A stretch of 64,000 bases of DNA, taken from positions 3,348,001-3,412,000 of the forward strand of contig OZ176050.1 in the NCBI GenBank assembly GCA_964247055.1. The letters run 5' to 3'. The notes beneath the pieces were generated by a model. The model searched no databases, was not told where the DNA came from, and worked only from the letters and a program-made list of their open reading frames with translations. Positions 10,486-22,952 of the stretch are shown here, in pieces (position 1 is the stretch's first letter; each line of letters starts with the position of its first letter). The position numbers and the translations under genes are program-made. This DNA is from Paragordius varius (Eukaryota > Nematomorpha).

Positions 10486-10973
10486 TAAAAAAAATGTGTG
10501 GTTATATTTAGTGGTATTTTTAAATTTTATTTCATCAGGAACCAAAAATATATAGGGCTTTACAATTTTACCTATCGAATTTAAAGCACAATGTTAATTA
10601 CTATTTATAATTTATTACCTTTTGTGAAATATTTTAGTTGAAATAATTGCATTGTATTTCGTATCAGGATATTAGTATTTTATCCACACCTACAGTGTTC
10701 AAAATAGGCGGGAATAAATATGTATATTAAAAAATAAATATTCTGATAAATAAATGTGAATTAGAATTCCTATATTTTTGGTTTTGGGTGCGAGTGATAT
10801 AAAAAATTATTTGCATTTTTGTAAGAATGATTAACACTTTAATGCAAAACAGTATTACAGTCTTCTCATACCATTAGAGGCCTTTGGAAATCACAAATTT
10901 GTGACATTTGGATACAAAATTTTCATTCTAATCATCCAATTTGAATTGGGGTTTTTAGAGGCCCTACCCGTTT

Positions 10974-11415
10974 GACACTTGGATACAACATATTTATTTT
11001 ACTCCTCCGATTAAAATTGTGGGGACCCCACAACAATTTGAAACTGCAAATATTGCACTACCCCGAAATATTAAAACATTGATTGAAAATTAATATTACT
11101 TGTTATATGGGTAAAACTTAAAAATTTAGTCAACGTGATATGTGTACATCACCTAAATGAAAACAATGCATTGTAAAACAGTTTTTGAATCAATGTTTGT
11201 GAATTAAAATAGCTTTAATTTTAGCCTTAGAATCAATCATTACAAAAATATAAAACAAAAATGGCATCGAAGTAATTTACGAAAAAGTTTTATTAAAATA
11301 TTTGGCTTTATATAATTTTTATTAAAATAAAAGCATGAATCTTAATTGGAACCGTTTATTTCAGTAGTTTTTTAAATATTGATTTAAATATTGTTGGGGC
11401 CATAGATACCCCAAA
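10974..11415 (+). mobile_element. TTAA-type MITE, copy 2 (diverged)
   Basis: It starts GACACTTGGATACAACATAT and ends GATACCCCAAA against the TTAA at 11416, which it shares with the next copy. The interior is recognisable (TAGTCAACGTGATATGTG, AAAAATGGCATCGAAGTA) but clearly more diverged than copies 1 and 3. Confidence 0.65.
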
Positions 11416-11986
11416 TTAACACTTCGATTCAAATTGGGGTATCAAAATACCCCAGACTAAATTTTAATTAATATTTTTAAAAAACTACTGAAGGAAACGG
11501 TCCCAATTTAAATTTATGCTTTTATCCTAATAAAAATTATATAAATATGCCAAAATATCTTAATTAAAGTTCCATGTCAAACTACTTCGACGCCATTTTT
11601 ATTTTATAAAATTTTTGCAAAATATCGTCTTCATTTAATTTTAAGGGTAAAATTAAAGCTAATTTATTATTTAATTACATCTAACATTGACAGAATTAGA
11701 AATAGCGGTTTATTTTGTATTATTTTTTTTATTTTATAATTTCACACATGTCGCGTTGAGGAAATTTTTACCTTTCGGTTTTAGCTTAAAGTAAGTAATA
11801 TCAAGTATTTTTCAATATTTTTTTTACATATTTTGGTTTATTAATGTTAATTTAAGTGCAAAATTTTTCCATGGTTTCGATTCCATCCATACTTTTTAAA
11901 ATATTTGATTTTAAACAGGCCTGGGGTATCCAACTACCCCAATTTAATCGAAGGACTAAAATGAGTGTGTTGTATCCAAGTGTTAA
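11416..11986 (-). mobile_element. TTAA-flanked MITE, copy 3 (inverted)
   Basis: TTAA at both ends, with CACTTCGATTCAAATTGGGG at left and GGATACAACACACTCATTTT inverted at right. It is opposite in orientation to copies 1 and 2, so 9.9-12.0 kb could fold into a large hairpin. A run open from 11856 to 12167 in the plus strand overlaps the right end and is not a gene. Confidence 0.75.
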
Positions 11987-13850
11987 TCAAAGTGTTAAAT
12001 CACTGGTAAGGGCCAAAATCAAAAGCGTCATGATAATCCTGATTTCCATTAGAATAGATATATTTCATCAGGATATACCACCCCCCTCCTCCGGTTTTGG
12101 AAGTAGTGTAATTAATATACATACGACAATTAAGAATATTTTAATCCAAAATTTTAAGGTGATATAAATGTTAGCATCATAGAATTATATAGAAAAAATG
12201 GTTTAATTTCTTAAACTCTTATATACACTTTTCATCATGCCTCATAGTATGAATTAAGTAAAAAAATATTGCTATAAATTAAATGTTAAAGTCAATTATC
12301 TATTTTTCCAAAATAACTTTTTTATGTTAAAATTAGTATATATATATATATATATATATCTAATTTTTATAACTCAATCTCAGAATTGCGTTTGTTTATT
12401 TTAGACTTTTGAACCACATCTAAAAAATAAAATTTATGTGGTGGAGGATATATTTTAGTGATTTTTTTGGGAGCATATAGATTTTACTAAAAAAATGGCA
12501 AAATAGGCCCAAATTTTGCCATGGAGCAGTTACTCGAGTGCAAATAACTTTTTCATCACTATGATTCTGATGCATTTTCTTTTAGAATATATATTTAATA
12601 TATGATTTAGACCCTAGATTTTGTGCGCAGTGTGTCCCAAAGTTTTGCTATATAGAGCTTATAAGAGGTTTAAGTTTATGAAATCATCCTCAAGCCCAAG
12701 ATTATATAAGGATGTATTTATTCATCAAACCTGTATTCATATGGGCGGTTTTTCTAGCCCGTAATCTCTCATTCCATCCGAGACTTCTTATAGGGCCACA
12801 TTTCCGAAAAATACAAAATATAATTTGTTATTTATTTTCGACATTGAAATATGTGTGAGTGTAAACATTAAATATATTTGTGATTTTCCGATATTAATTT
12901 TAAAGGTTATGGTCAACACAAAAATATATCACTTGATTGAATTTTATGATTCAATATGTTTGGAGGCGTTGGAAAAATACAATTTTTTCTTAATGATTTT
13001 ACCAAGGAATTAACCATGTTTATTGTTTTAAAACCACGTGCACATTTTGGCAAACAGGAGTAATGACAACGTATTCTTTTAAAAAAATAATAATTAATTA
13101 ATTTTTTATATCCATAGCCGTTTTTAGAAGTTAGGATGGATCGCTCGCTACATATATGTCAGAAATTGTGTCAATTTATTCTTAATCAAATAATTTGGCT
13201 AAATTTAGGTAATGATTGGCAAATATGCACTATTAAATTGTAATTATATAAATTAAATTAGTGATGCATCATATTTTATATGGTATTCTAACATAATGAT
13301 GCCTATGTGTTATCATATCTTTCCCGCTGGCTTTGAGTCAAAAATGCGACCTGGTTGAGCATTTCAATTCAGTAATATTTTCTATTTTTTTCCAATTTTT
13401 TGGGATTTTTTTGGGGAAAATGCGAATAATTATTTTGAGAAATTATTTTTATTACAAATAATAACATATAACCTATCTAAATTGAGATTATTTTGGCCTA
13501 CAGAATGGGCGGAAAATAATTTATTTATTAATTTATATCAATTGAATATGCATTGTTTAGCATGATCACTACATATTGTTTCTAAGAGATAATATATCTG
13601 AAACACCTATTTTTAATTGATAAGATTAAATAAGGTTAATCATATTATTTGAACTATAAATAACGGTTTGGTCTTGATCTCAAAATCAGGTTTGATACAT
13701 ATAAAAAGATATTATTTCATATTTATTACGGTTTTCTCTCATTAACTATAATTATCCATCTTTCGGTAAGACTGGAATTCAACGGCTAGGTGCATCGAAA
13801 ATTATGTTTTTGTATCTGATGGGATGTAAAACAATATGGTAAATAATACA
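11987..13850. other. No gene recognised
   Basis: The stretch is AT-rich, with a (TA)n tract at about 12340-12359. Short open runs (for example 12825-13013) have no recognisable protein features. GCTGGCTTTGAGTCAAAAATGCGACC at about 13327 loosely resembles MITE ends elsewhere in the window, without a partner. Confidence 0.5.
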
Positions 13851-13854
13851 TAAA

Positions 13855-14024
13855 CAGCATGCACATTTATGCTGGCTTATTCTCATTATTGTTGGCCGAT
13901 TGGCAGTACAGTAGTGTATGGGTTAAAATAAAAGGTAGAATTAAAACATTTTTTTTTCTTTTATTAATTATGGACAAATTTTTTTGAATAATATGAATAG
14001 GCCAACATAAATGTGCATTATGTA
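13855..14024. mobile_element. Palindromic MITE, CAGTATG family
   Basis: The left end reads CAGCATGCACATTTATGCTG and the right end, inverted, reads TAATGCACATTTATGTTGGC. The same ends occur at 42232-42426, where a TA duplication is visible. A lone left end lies at about 17139 (CAGTATGAACATTTATATTG). Confidence 0.65.
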
Positions 14025-14130
14025 TTGAAAACGAGAAGTAAGGTTATTTGTCTTAAAATACAGTCTTACACTGATATTTTTTCTTTTATTAAGCCTTAAA
14101 ATTTCGACAATGAGAAAAAAATTATAATAA

Positions 14131-14660
14131 CACTTCATGACCTTTTGGGTTAGTTATATACCCTAAGGTTATTTAAAATTTAATCCTCTAAATATTTTTA
14201 ATACTGGGTCAAATTTAAAAATAGGTTATCTTTAGCCTTTAACGCGCCTGATCTTTAAAAAAAATGCAAAATTGCAAAAAAAATTTCAAATTTTTTAATC
14301 ATTTTTTATCTTTTGGACCTTTAAAATCACCAATACAATAGACAAATAAATGAATATTATGTGTCAAAAGTGTAAATATATAACTTTCGAAAGCTTTTTA
14401 ACATTCCTCCAGCAAATATTTTATATTAATAGATTTTCATACTAATTTATCAAGTATCTTTTGGTATCAGATTTCGGAATTATAAATGTTAATTAACTGC
14501 AAATATTATAGTTTTTATCTAATACAGGAGAAGAGGATTTAATAATTAAATTTAAACAACTTCACTATATTATGTTTACGACTTTAAGCTCTGGGATAGA
14601 AACTACCCAAAAATGCCATCGTGAACAAAAAAAGAATGTAATGAAATGTTTATCCATTGT
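14131..14660 (+). repeat. 450-bp dispersed repeat R, copy 1
   Basis: It begins CACTTCATGACCTTTTGGG. Internal landmarks are GGCGC, AAATTGCAAAA, TATCTAATACAGGA and AAACTACCCAAAAATGCCA. Related copies lie at about 18660-19110, 19961-20350, 24120-24560, 47380-47800, 52182-52661 and 62536-63009. The complete copies end ATGAGTCATGAAGTG, the inverse of the start, so this is probably a MITE. Confidence 0.65.
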
Positions 14661-14769
14661 AACACATGGGTACTGATTGTTTGGTTAATTAATATACAAA
14701 TCTGGATCTTTGTTTATATTAATCTCGCTAAGTTTTCTTTTTCTTTTTAATAAAAATACTCGGATCAAA

Positions 14770-15025
14770 ATCTTTTTATTCACTTGCGGTTTTTTTGTCG
14801 ATTTTTAAATTTGGCGGTCCTCAAAGACTTCGCAAGATGATTCATTGATTAAAAGTGGCATTTTAAGTTGTTTCTTAATTTTTAGATTTGATGTTGCTAA
14901 ATTGTCAGAATTATGGCTGATTTTTGTTTGTTCCATTTTATTTATATCCGAATATGCTGAACAAATTCTTTTTATGCGCATTTGCCTTTAATTACACTTA
15001 TCGTTTTATACTCACCAGAAGCCAT
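14770..15025 (-). pseudogene. MASGE-family exon relic (copy A, minus member)
   Basis: The minus strand reads ATGGCTTCTGGTGAG (MASGE) preceded by a leader resembling those of the array at 33-36 kb. The downstream sequence, in a shifted frame, contains TKISHNSDN and LKM blocks shared with the copies at 15704 and 48660. The first frame stops after about 17 codons, so it does not look functional as read. Confidence 0.55.
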
Positions 15026-15169
15026 CTGGGCTCGGCGGACCCATAAGCTCTATAAGAGGCCCGTTTTAAAAGTGAATTGAATTGATTTTTTTTTTCCAGT
15101 CGATATAATAAATTAAATTTAAAAAATATTAACATTTTATTTTAACTAATTTTAATTATAACCCCATTT

Positions 15170-15575
15170 GTTTTAGGCGTAAGAACATCCAAAAATATAT
15201 ATTTTGTGAAATAAAACATGACGGTTTATTATATTTGCAGATTCCCCGTTCATATGCATTACATTATTAAACCGCCAACATAATCTAAATGAAGTCGTGT
15301 TTTCGAAATATAAACTTTGCAGAAACAAATGATTCGCCCCTCTCTAACGAAATTCCCCATAACCAAATGGGAGAAGGGGTGTCATCATCACAAGGTGAAA
15401 TATTATTCAATTATTTCTGGAATATGGTGCATACAACAAAAAAACATTTCGAAGAATAAGAGGTTTGAATTTAATCAGGAAAATGTATTTGATATAGATT
15501 TTGGTACAATTATAATTACTTCCCAATATATTCCATAAAGTTATATATTTTGGATGTTCCTCACGCATAAACAAA
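15170..15575 (+). other. Conserved block with inverted ends and a candidate small exon
   Basis: The block is flanked by GGCGTAAGAACATCCAAAAA and, inverted, by GCGTGAGGAACATCCAAAAT. Inside, CTTTGCAG precedes about 72 nt that end CACAAG before GTGAAA (copy A) or GTAAAA (copy B), so it looks like an exon between an acceptor and a donor. Two frames are open across it: one reads AETNDSPLSNEIPHNQMGEG and VSSSQ, the other KQMIRPSLTKFPITKWEKG. The copy at 20845-21240 is very similar. Function is unknown, and a MITE interior is equally possible. Confidence 0.4.
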
Positions 15576-15703
15576 TGGATTTTAACTTTAAAAATAATAT
15601 AATCTTAAAATTTTTTGATAAAATTTAATTACTTATATTTAAAATTAAATAGAAAATCTAATCAAATCGCCTTCTGAGCTATACAAAGTTAACTCCGCCA
15701 ACC

Positions 15704-15985
15704 CTAGATGACTTTCTGGTGAGCATATCAATGAGGATATGTATGCCTAACGAATTCAAAGCATTTATCAAGCAAATTCTTTGGATAAAGGCAAACAGAG
15801 AGGTAAATACTAAAATCAGCCATAATTCGAAAAATTCAGCAACTCCAATTGTAAAAGGCAAGGAATAACTCAAAATGTCACCTTCAAAAAAGGAATCATC
15901 TTCGGAGCCTCTGGGGACCGCCAAACCGAGAATGCACTTTATCAATCTGAAAACCAAAATGAACAAAACCCAAAAATGAATAAAG
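15704..15985 (+). pseudogene. MASGE-family exon relic (copy A, plus member, head-to-head)
   Basis: The plus strand reads CCCTAGATGACTTTCTGGTGAGCATATC, an inverted relative of the 14770-15025 start, followed by KISHNSKNSATPIVKGKE and LKMSPSKKESSSEPLGTAKP. The second block aligns with LKMPLLINESSCEVFEDRQI in the minus-strand member. A stop separates the two blocks. Its own strand-mate is about 680 bp away. Confidence 0.5.
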
Positions 15986-16241
15986 GAGATTTTGATATGA
16001 TTTGAGCGAAACTCAGTGACTAAAGCTCCAGAATCAGTATATTAATCAGTACTACAATGATAAGTCTTTAATAAAATATATTTTTTGTACAACAATGTGG
16101 ATGGCAAGCTTAATAAGATATAATTATCAACATAACACATATAATATTTTACAGGAAAAAAACAATACATCTTGTTATTATATACAAAAATATGCGCATA
16201 TTTGCAAAGATTACCGCGTTGATTTATGAAAAAGGTTAGTT

Positions 16242-16419
16242 CAGTGGTGTCCACCCAATATTTTCGCTCATTTTTTTATTTTTGTTTTTTTAATTTATTT
16301 TAAGTCCATTTGATGATAAATTTTTATATAATCGTAAATTTTTGATTGAAATTTAATGTTTTACTTTTTTAACATTTTTAAACTTTTGCGTAGCAAACAA
16401 AGCATGTTGGACATCCCTG
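16242..16419. mobile_element. hAT-type MITE with 8-bp target duplication (copy A)
   Basis: The ends are CAGTGGTGTCCACCC and, inverted, CAGGGATGTCCAACATGC. Flanking octamers are GGTTAGTT and GGTTATTT, one mismatch apart, as expected for hAT transposition. The interior contains GCGTAGCAAACAAAGC. Confidence 0.75.
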
Positions 16420-16638
16420 GGTTATTTATTTTTTATAATGTTATGGAAAAATATTTTTACTGTTTTAACACAAAAAATCATTCACTTAATGTGCAATGTC
16501 TCTGAGAGCTCAACTATAACCAAAATCATTATTAATATAATATTTAACTCGCAACTCTTAAAGTTATAAATATATTGTACGTATACCATTTTCTAATTAC
16601 AAAAATCGTGAAATAGATGATTCAACGTCTCAATTGCA

Positions 16639-18440
16639 TTATTCAAATCAGATTCGTCCCATGAGTCGAACTGATCATCATTGTTGAATCACGTATCGGG
16701 GTTGTAGTTTGAGGGGTAAAGCTGGCATGATTCGATTGATATTGTCGCTGTAATTGATAAACTTCTATCATTAATCTAATACGCCTATTCACTGCATTCC
16801 GTAAAAATTTGTTCAATTTTTGCCTTCTGTTGTTTACTCCGTACATCCCATAACCAATTTCGGTCTACAATTTTATTTCATTTATATATGAATTAAAAAG
16901 TCAACAATAGAGATTATGGTATAAGTGAAAGAAAATTTAAAATTTCCAGTCAATTATTTTACAAATACATATTCAAAATTGTGTCACTCTCGCTTAGATT
17001 TTTTTCCAATTCTGATTTAACAACCATTAATAGTGAACGTCAATATATTAGGAAATATAGAAGATTCTTTAAGGTATTTGAGCGAGTATTATGTTTTTCC
17101 TTCCTAAATTTATTGCATCATGACAATTAATGTACGGAAATTTACAGTATGAACATTTATATTGGCCAATTCACTTCATTGATTGCCAAGTAAAATGGTA
17201 ATACAATAGCATATGATAAAATATATTTTTTTCCAGGGATCATATATTTTTCAACCAGCGTCTGTAATTTAGCTCATGCTGATAACATTTTTCGAACATA
17301 ATCTTCCTTGTTTTTCCATAAAATAAGTTCATTTTGGATGCATCTTTTTCATCGTGCAAATTAAATAAATGTTTTTTAATAAACTCCATATAATATAATT
17401 GATTTTAAATAGGCATCGTCAAATTCCCCAAGACATGATTTGTCGGTATTAAAAATTTTTGAACTAATTTTTAGGGGGCGCAAAATAAAATTAATTTGTA
17501 AATATTAAGTGTTTATTTCAGATATTGTGTTCTAACTATGGTGGAAAAATATTTGATATATTTTATAAATTTGTATGACTCATGTGGAAATGAGAGGTGA
17601 TAAAGTCTATATAAAATTAAAATTTTTAGCTACTTTGAATATTTAACCATATTAAGCACAACCATTCAGTTTAGATTACTAGTGATTAGCATATAAATCA
17701 GTGGGACTCATTAAAGTTGGCAGGCCCCTTTATAATATTTTTTATAGTGCCGGTCACAACATTTATCAATATCGAATACTTGGCTGTTAAAAATATAAAT
17801 ACGTAAAATGACGAGATTATTTTATGTCGGCACTGATTTGATACATAATATTGTGTTATAGGCCGTAATATATACCGCTAATGTAACCTTAAATGATAAA
17901 ATTATAATATTTTTGGGAAATTTGTTGCGGGTAAAAACGGTTTGAAAGCCTTATGCGGCGAATGGGTCGCGGTTCAAGCCCACTGATCTAAATCATATCA
18001 AATACTTTATTTTATTTAAAATATTTTTGAACAATAACACGAATTATAAACGGTGCAAAAAGTGTATTAATTCAGATTTATTTTGGTTTCAAAAAAATTG
18101 TAAAATAACTCTCACAATTGAGATGATTATTAATAATATTTGATTGTACAATCGATTTTAAAAGCGGATATATGTGAAAAATTAAAAATCTAACTTGGTA
18201 TCTTCGATTATGAATTAGTTTCTAAAACAGAAATCTTTTAATTTCGATCAGATGCATATATGAATAATATTTTTATTGTCTTTATGGTCATTTAGCACTA
18301 TATGGTTTAAAATAAAAAAAATAGGGAGATAAACAAAATGCAATTTCAAACAAGTATAGTTCTAAACGACGTTCGTTGTACGAAAAGAATTAACTCACAT
18401 ATTAAGAATGTTCCATACGCAATAAACAAAATTAAACGGG
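16639..18440 (-). pseudogene. Alpha-spectrin 5' fragment pseudogene, copy A
   Basis: At 16639-16862 the minus strand matches spectrin exon 4: GGAATGCAGTGAAT, GATTAATGATA, the Ser/Thr insertion (TTCAACAATGATGATCAGTT) and the ACATTGAGATG region. At 18196-18257 it matches exon 1 including the AACTTGG donor side, and 18258-18440 matches the gene's 5' flank. Exons 2 and 3 are not detectable and the space holds a MITE. Frames are broken by several indels and stops. Retained flanks and splice-side sequence show a genomic copy, not a retrocopy. Confidence 0.82.
17699..17985. mobile_element. hAT-type MITE inside spectrin pseudogene A
   Basis: The ends are CAGTGGGACTC and GAAGCCCACTG-like (…AGCCCACTG). 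Flanking octamers ATATAAAT and ATCTAAAT differ at one position, consistent with hAT target duplication. The same insertion at the same place exists in copy B (22649-22933), so it predates the tandem duplication. Confidence 0.8.
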
Positions 18441-20459
18441 CAAATTAAAATAGATAACCATAAAATAGTTATATTCCGTTAAAATACAGCTACGTATTAA
18501 TGGTGATTTTGTTGAATGGCTTAAAGGGTCGTTAAATTGTGGAGGGAAAATAAAATTAATAAAAACAAAAAATTTATAATACAAAAAAAAACAACATTAA
18601 AAAGTAAAATAAATTTTGACAGTAATAATAACAACCTTACATATTGAATCTTAATTATTATAATTTATTGTAGTTTGAACCCAAAGCCATTTTAAATTTA
18701 ATTTTCAAAAAATAGATTATTTTACCCAATTTAAAAACATGGTTTCCTTCTTTAAGGCGCATGATATTAATTTTTTTAAAATAATTGCAAAATTATAGAA
18801 AAATCTTCATCTCAAACTTTCACCGCCATATTTCGGAGTTTTTAATTATTTGGTAGGAATAAATGTATATTATGTTTTAAAAATGTAAATGATCAACTTT
18901 AAAAAATATCCAGTAACATTCTACCGTTTTGATATTTATAGATTAATCTATCAGCTGTTTGCTTCAATCGTGTTTTTACTATCCGAATTCGGGTAAGAAT
19001 CATCATATTAATAAATTTTATTCTATACAGGATTAGAGGGTTTAATAGTTAATTTTTTATTACAACTTTAAAACAAAAACTACCCCAACATGCCAGCATT
19101 AAATTAAATAAAGTTTTAATTTATTAATAAACTGTTGTTTTTGATTTATGCTACTTGCATCAATTTCAAAATTAAAATACCTTATTTAAAAATTGATAAT
19201 AATACCAACAATTTTGCCTTTTCATAATGTTCAATTCCATATTTATATCTAAAATTCGAATATAAATATTTTCCATCTATTAATTAGATATTCTTAATTT
19301 TTAAAAGTGAGCTAGTTTTTATTGATAACTGGGCTATTGTAATATGTTCAATTTCATAAAATTAACTTGATGTGAACATAATGTTTTTTACTCCAAATCT
19401 ATTCATTGGGAACTAATAAAAATGAATCTGATACATGACAGGCATATAAATTACCCTTTAATCACATGAAATTAATAAATGATCAATAAAAGCTATCTTT
19501 ACATGTTGAAATTAAGCATTCTTTAAATTTATACCATATTCCATCGTAAATAATTTAAATAAAATAAATATATTCACTTTTATAAATTGGACCGATTAAA
19601 AAAACAAAGATCTGAGAAAAGTTTAATTATATAATTAATATAATAACAGTTTGATTTAAATATGGTGACCTTATGCCAATAATTAAACAATTAAAAAAAC
19701 TAAAAAGGGCAGTCCCAATTTAAATTTTTTCTTTGATCTTAATAAAAATATTATGAATAAGCCAAATTATATAATAAAATTTGGTTTTGAAAGTTCCGCA
19801 TCCATTAGTATACGTGTTTTTTGAACTCTATAAATTAAAATTAATTTAAACTTGAGTACAAACATGTCTGCTGTCGATTTAAATTGGGTAGTTGACGAGC
19901 CCAGGTCTGTTATTTTATAATATACATAATGGATGCACTTATAAAACAGGGATGCACCAATGCAAAATTGCACAAAAAAATTTCAAATTTTTTATAAATT
20001 ATTTTTTATGGACCTTTATAATCACCAATACAATAAACAAATATATAAATATTATGTGTCAAAAGTGTAAACATATAACTTTCGAAAACTTTGTAACATA
20101 GCAAATATTTTATATTTATAGATTTTCATACTAATTTATCAAGTATCTTTTGGTATCAGATTTGGGTATTATGAATGTTTATTAACTACAAATATTATAG
20201 TTTTTTATCTAATACAGGAAAAGAGGATTTAATAATTAAATTTAAACAACTTCACTATATTTTGTTTACGACTTTAAGCTCTGGGATAATAATTACCCAA
20301 AAATGCCATCGTGGACAAAAAAGGAATGTAATAAGTGTTTATCCATTGTAACACATGGGTACTGATTTTTTTGGTTAATTAATATACAAATCTGGATCTT
20401 TGTTTATATTTATCTCGCTAAGTAATCTTTTTCTTTTCAAGAAAAATACTCGCAAAATC

Positions 20460-20712
20460 TTTTTATTCACTTGCGGGTTTTTTTCGATTTTAAATTTGGC
20501 GGTCCTCAAAGACTTCGCAAGATGATTCATTGATTAAAAGTGGCATTTTAAGTTGTTTCTCGTTTTTCAGATTTGATGTTGCTAAATTGTCAGAATTATG
20601 GTTGATTTATGTTTGTTCCATTTTATTTATATCCGAATATGCTGAACAAATTCTTTTTATGCGCATTTGCCTATTTAATTACACTTATCGTTTTATACTC
20701 ACCAGAAGCCAT
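20460..20712 (-). pseudogene. MASGE-family exon relic (copy B, minus member)
   Basis: Counterpart of 14770-15025: the start ATGGCTTCTGGTGAG is kept on the minus strand, with the same downstream blocks and a few extra bases in the linking stretch. Confidence 0.5.
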
Positions 20713-21366
20713 TTGGGATTGGCGGACGCATAAGCTCTGTAAGATGCCCCTTTTAAAAGTGAGTTGAATTGATTTTTCATTTCCAGCCGATATTATAAAT
20801 TAAATTTTAGAATAATTAATTTTAATTATAACCCCGTTTGTTTTAGGCGTAAGAACATCCAAAAAAATATATTTTGTGGAATAAAACATGACGGTTTATT
20901 ATATTTGCAGATTCCCCGTTCATATGCATTGCATTATTACACCGCCAACACAATCTAAATGAAGTCGTGTTTTCGAAATATAAATTTTGCAGAAACAAAT
21001 GATTCGCCCCTCTCTAACGAAATTCCCCATACCCAAATGGGAGAAGGGGTGTCATCATCACAAGGTAAAATATTATTCAATTATTACTGGAATATGGTGC
21101 ATTCAACAAAAAACATTTCGTAGAATAAGAGGTTTGAATTTAATCAGGAAAATGTATTTGATATAGATTTTGGTACAATTATAATTACTTCCCAATATAT
21201 TCCATAAAGTTATATATTTTGGATGTTCCTCACGCATAAACAAATGGATTTTGACCTCAAAAATAATATAATCTTAAAATCCTTTTGATAAAAATTAATT
21301 TATTATATTTAAATTAAATAGAAAATCTAATTGAATCGCCATCTGAGCTATACAGAGCTAACTCCG

Positions 21367-21640
21367 CTAACCCTAGATAACTTCTGGTGAGCATATCAAT
21401 GAGGATATGTATGTCCAACGAATTCCAAAAGCATTTATCTAGCAAATTCTTTGGATAAAAGCAAACAGAGAGGTAAATACTAAAATCAGCCATAATTCAA
21501 AAAATTCAGCAATTCCAATTGTAAAAGGCAAGGAATAACTAAAAATGTCACCTTCAAAAAAGGAAACATCTTCGGAGCCTCTGGGGACCGCCAAATCCAG
21601 AATTCACCTTATCATCCGAAAATCAAAATGAACAAAACCT
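21367..21640 (+). pseudogene. MASGE-family exon relic (copy B, plus member)
   Basis: Counterpart of 15704-15985. The ATG of copy A is changed here (CCTAGATAACTTCTGG). The KISHNS and LKMSPSKKE-type blocks remain visible. Confidence 0.45.
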
Positions 21641-21873
21641 CATATGGTTTGAAAACTCAGTAATTAAAGCTCCAGAATCATTATATTAATCAGTACTATA
21701 ATGGTAAGTCTTTAATGAACTATATTTTTTGTACAACAATGTGGAATTTTAAGGCAAGCTTATTAGAAAAAATTATCAACGCAACACATAAAAAAAGCAA
21801 TGCATGTTATCATATATAACAGTATGCGCATATTTGCAAAGATTACCGCGTGGATTTATGAAAAAAGTTAGTT

Positions 21874-22020
21874 CAGTCCACCCAATATTTCGCTCATTTT
21901 TTTATTTTTGGTTTTTTTATTTATTTTAAGTTCAGTAAATTTTTGATTAAAATTTAATGTTTTACCTTTTTAACATTTTTAAAGCACTTTTGCGTAGCGA
22001 ACAAAGCGTGTTGGCCTTCA
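21874..22020. mobile_element. hAT-type MITE (copy B, partly deleted)
   Basis: Counterpart of 16242-16419; CAGTCCACCCAATATTTCGC at left and GCGTAGCGAACAAAGC near the right are kept, with small deletions in the interior and at both ends. Confidence 0.65.
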
Positions 22021-22648
22021 GTTAGTTATTATTTTGTTACGAAAAAATATTTTTAATGTTCATTAACATAAAAAATCATTCACTCAATGTGCAATGTCTC
22101 TGAAAGCTCAACTATTAACCAAAATCATAATTATAATTAAAGTTATAAATATATTGTACGTATACCATTTTCTAATTACAAAAATCGTGAAATAGATGAT
22201 TCAACATCTCACATGCATTATTCAAATCAGATTCGTCCCATTAGTCGAACTGATCATCATTGTTGAATCACGTACGGGTTTAGTTTGAGGAGTAAAGCTG
22301 GCATAATTTGATTGATATTATTATCGCTTGTAGTTGATAAATTTCTATCACTATTCTAATACGCCTTATCACTACATTCCGTAAAAATTTCAATTTTTGC
22401 CTTGTGTTGTTTACTCCGTACATCCCATAACCTATTTCGGTATTCGATTTTAAATTCTAATTTCATTTGTTATCAATTAAAAATAATTATTAAAGATAAA
22501 TGAATTAAAAAATAGTTAAAGAAGAAAACATAGAGAATATTAAAATGTCCATTCAATTATTTTACTAATACAAAATTGTCACTCTAGCTTATTTTTTCCT
22601 CTGAATCTTACAGGTGTTGGAAAAAGGAATATATATTAGCATTTAAAT

Positions 22649-22933
22649 CAGTGGGACTCATCAAAGTTGGCAAGCCTCTTTATGATATTTTTTATAGTGC
22701 TGGTCACAACATATATCAATATCGAATACTTGGCTGTTAAAAATATAAATACGTAAAATGACAGATTATTTTTTCTCATGTTGGCACTGATTTCATACAT
22801 AATATTGTGTTATTGGCCGTAATATATACCGCTAATGTAATATATAATAAAATTATATTTTTGGGAAATCTATTGCGGGAAAAACGGTTTGAGAGCCTTA
22901 TGCGGCGCACGGGTCGCGGTTCAAGTGCCACTG
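22649..22933. mobile_element. hAT-type MITE inside spectrin pseudogene B
   Basis: Ends CAGTGGGACTC and GTGCCACTG; flanking octamers ATTTAAAT and ATCTAAAT. Orthologous by position to 17699-17985. Confidence 0.78.
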
Positions 22934-22952
22934 ATCTAAATCATATCAAATA

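Larger units (their letters stand above)
14262..19960 (+). repeat. Large tandem duplication, copy A (about 5.7 kb)
   Basis: Copy A begins near ATGCAAAATTGC at 14262 and ends where the same motif restarts at 19961. Inside, in order: repeat R, a minus-strand MASGE-family relic, a conserved 400-bp block, a plus-strand MASGE-family relic, a hAT MITE, a spectrin exon-4 relic, about 650 bp missing from copy B, a second hAT MITE, a spectrin exon-1 relic, a second R copy and a TTAA-MITE fragment. The order is kept in copy B. Confidence 0.88.

Noticed and set aside
11856-12167. 103-codon plus-strand frame
   Set aside because: It crosses the end of a TTAA MITE into unique sequence and is not open in other copies.
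15679-15966. Minus-strand hydrophobic frame of 95 codons resembling a membrane protein
   Set aside because: It is antisense to the MASGE-family relic at 15704-15985 and is broken in copy B.
17930-17985. tRNA- or SINE-like B box (GGTTCAAGCCC)
   Set aside because: It is the inverted end of a hAT MITE with an 8-bp target duplication; no A box at proper spacing and no cloverleaf.
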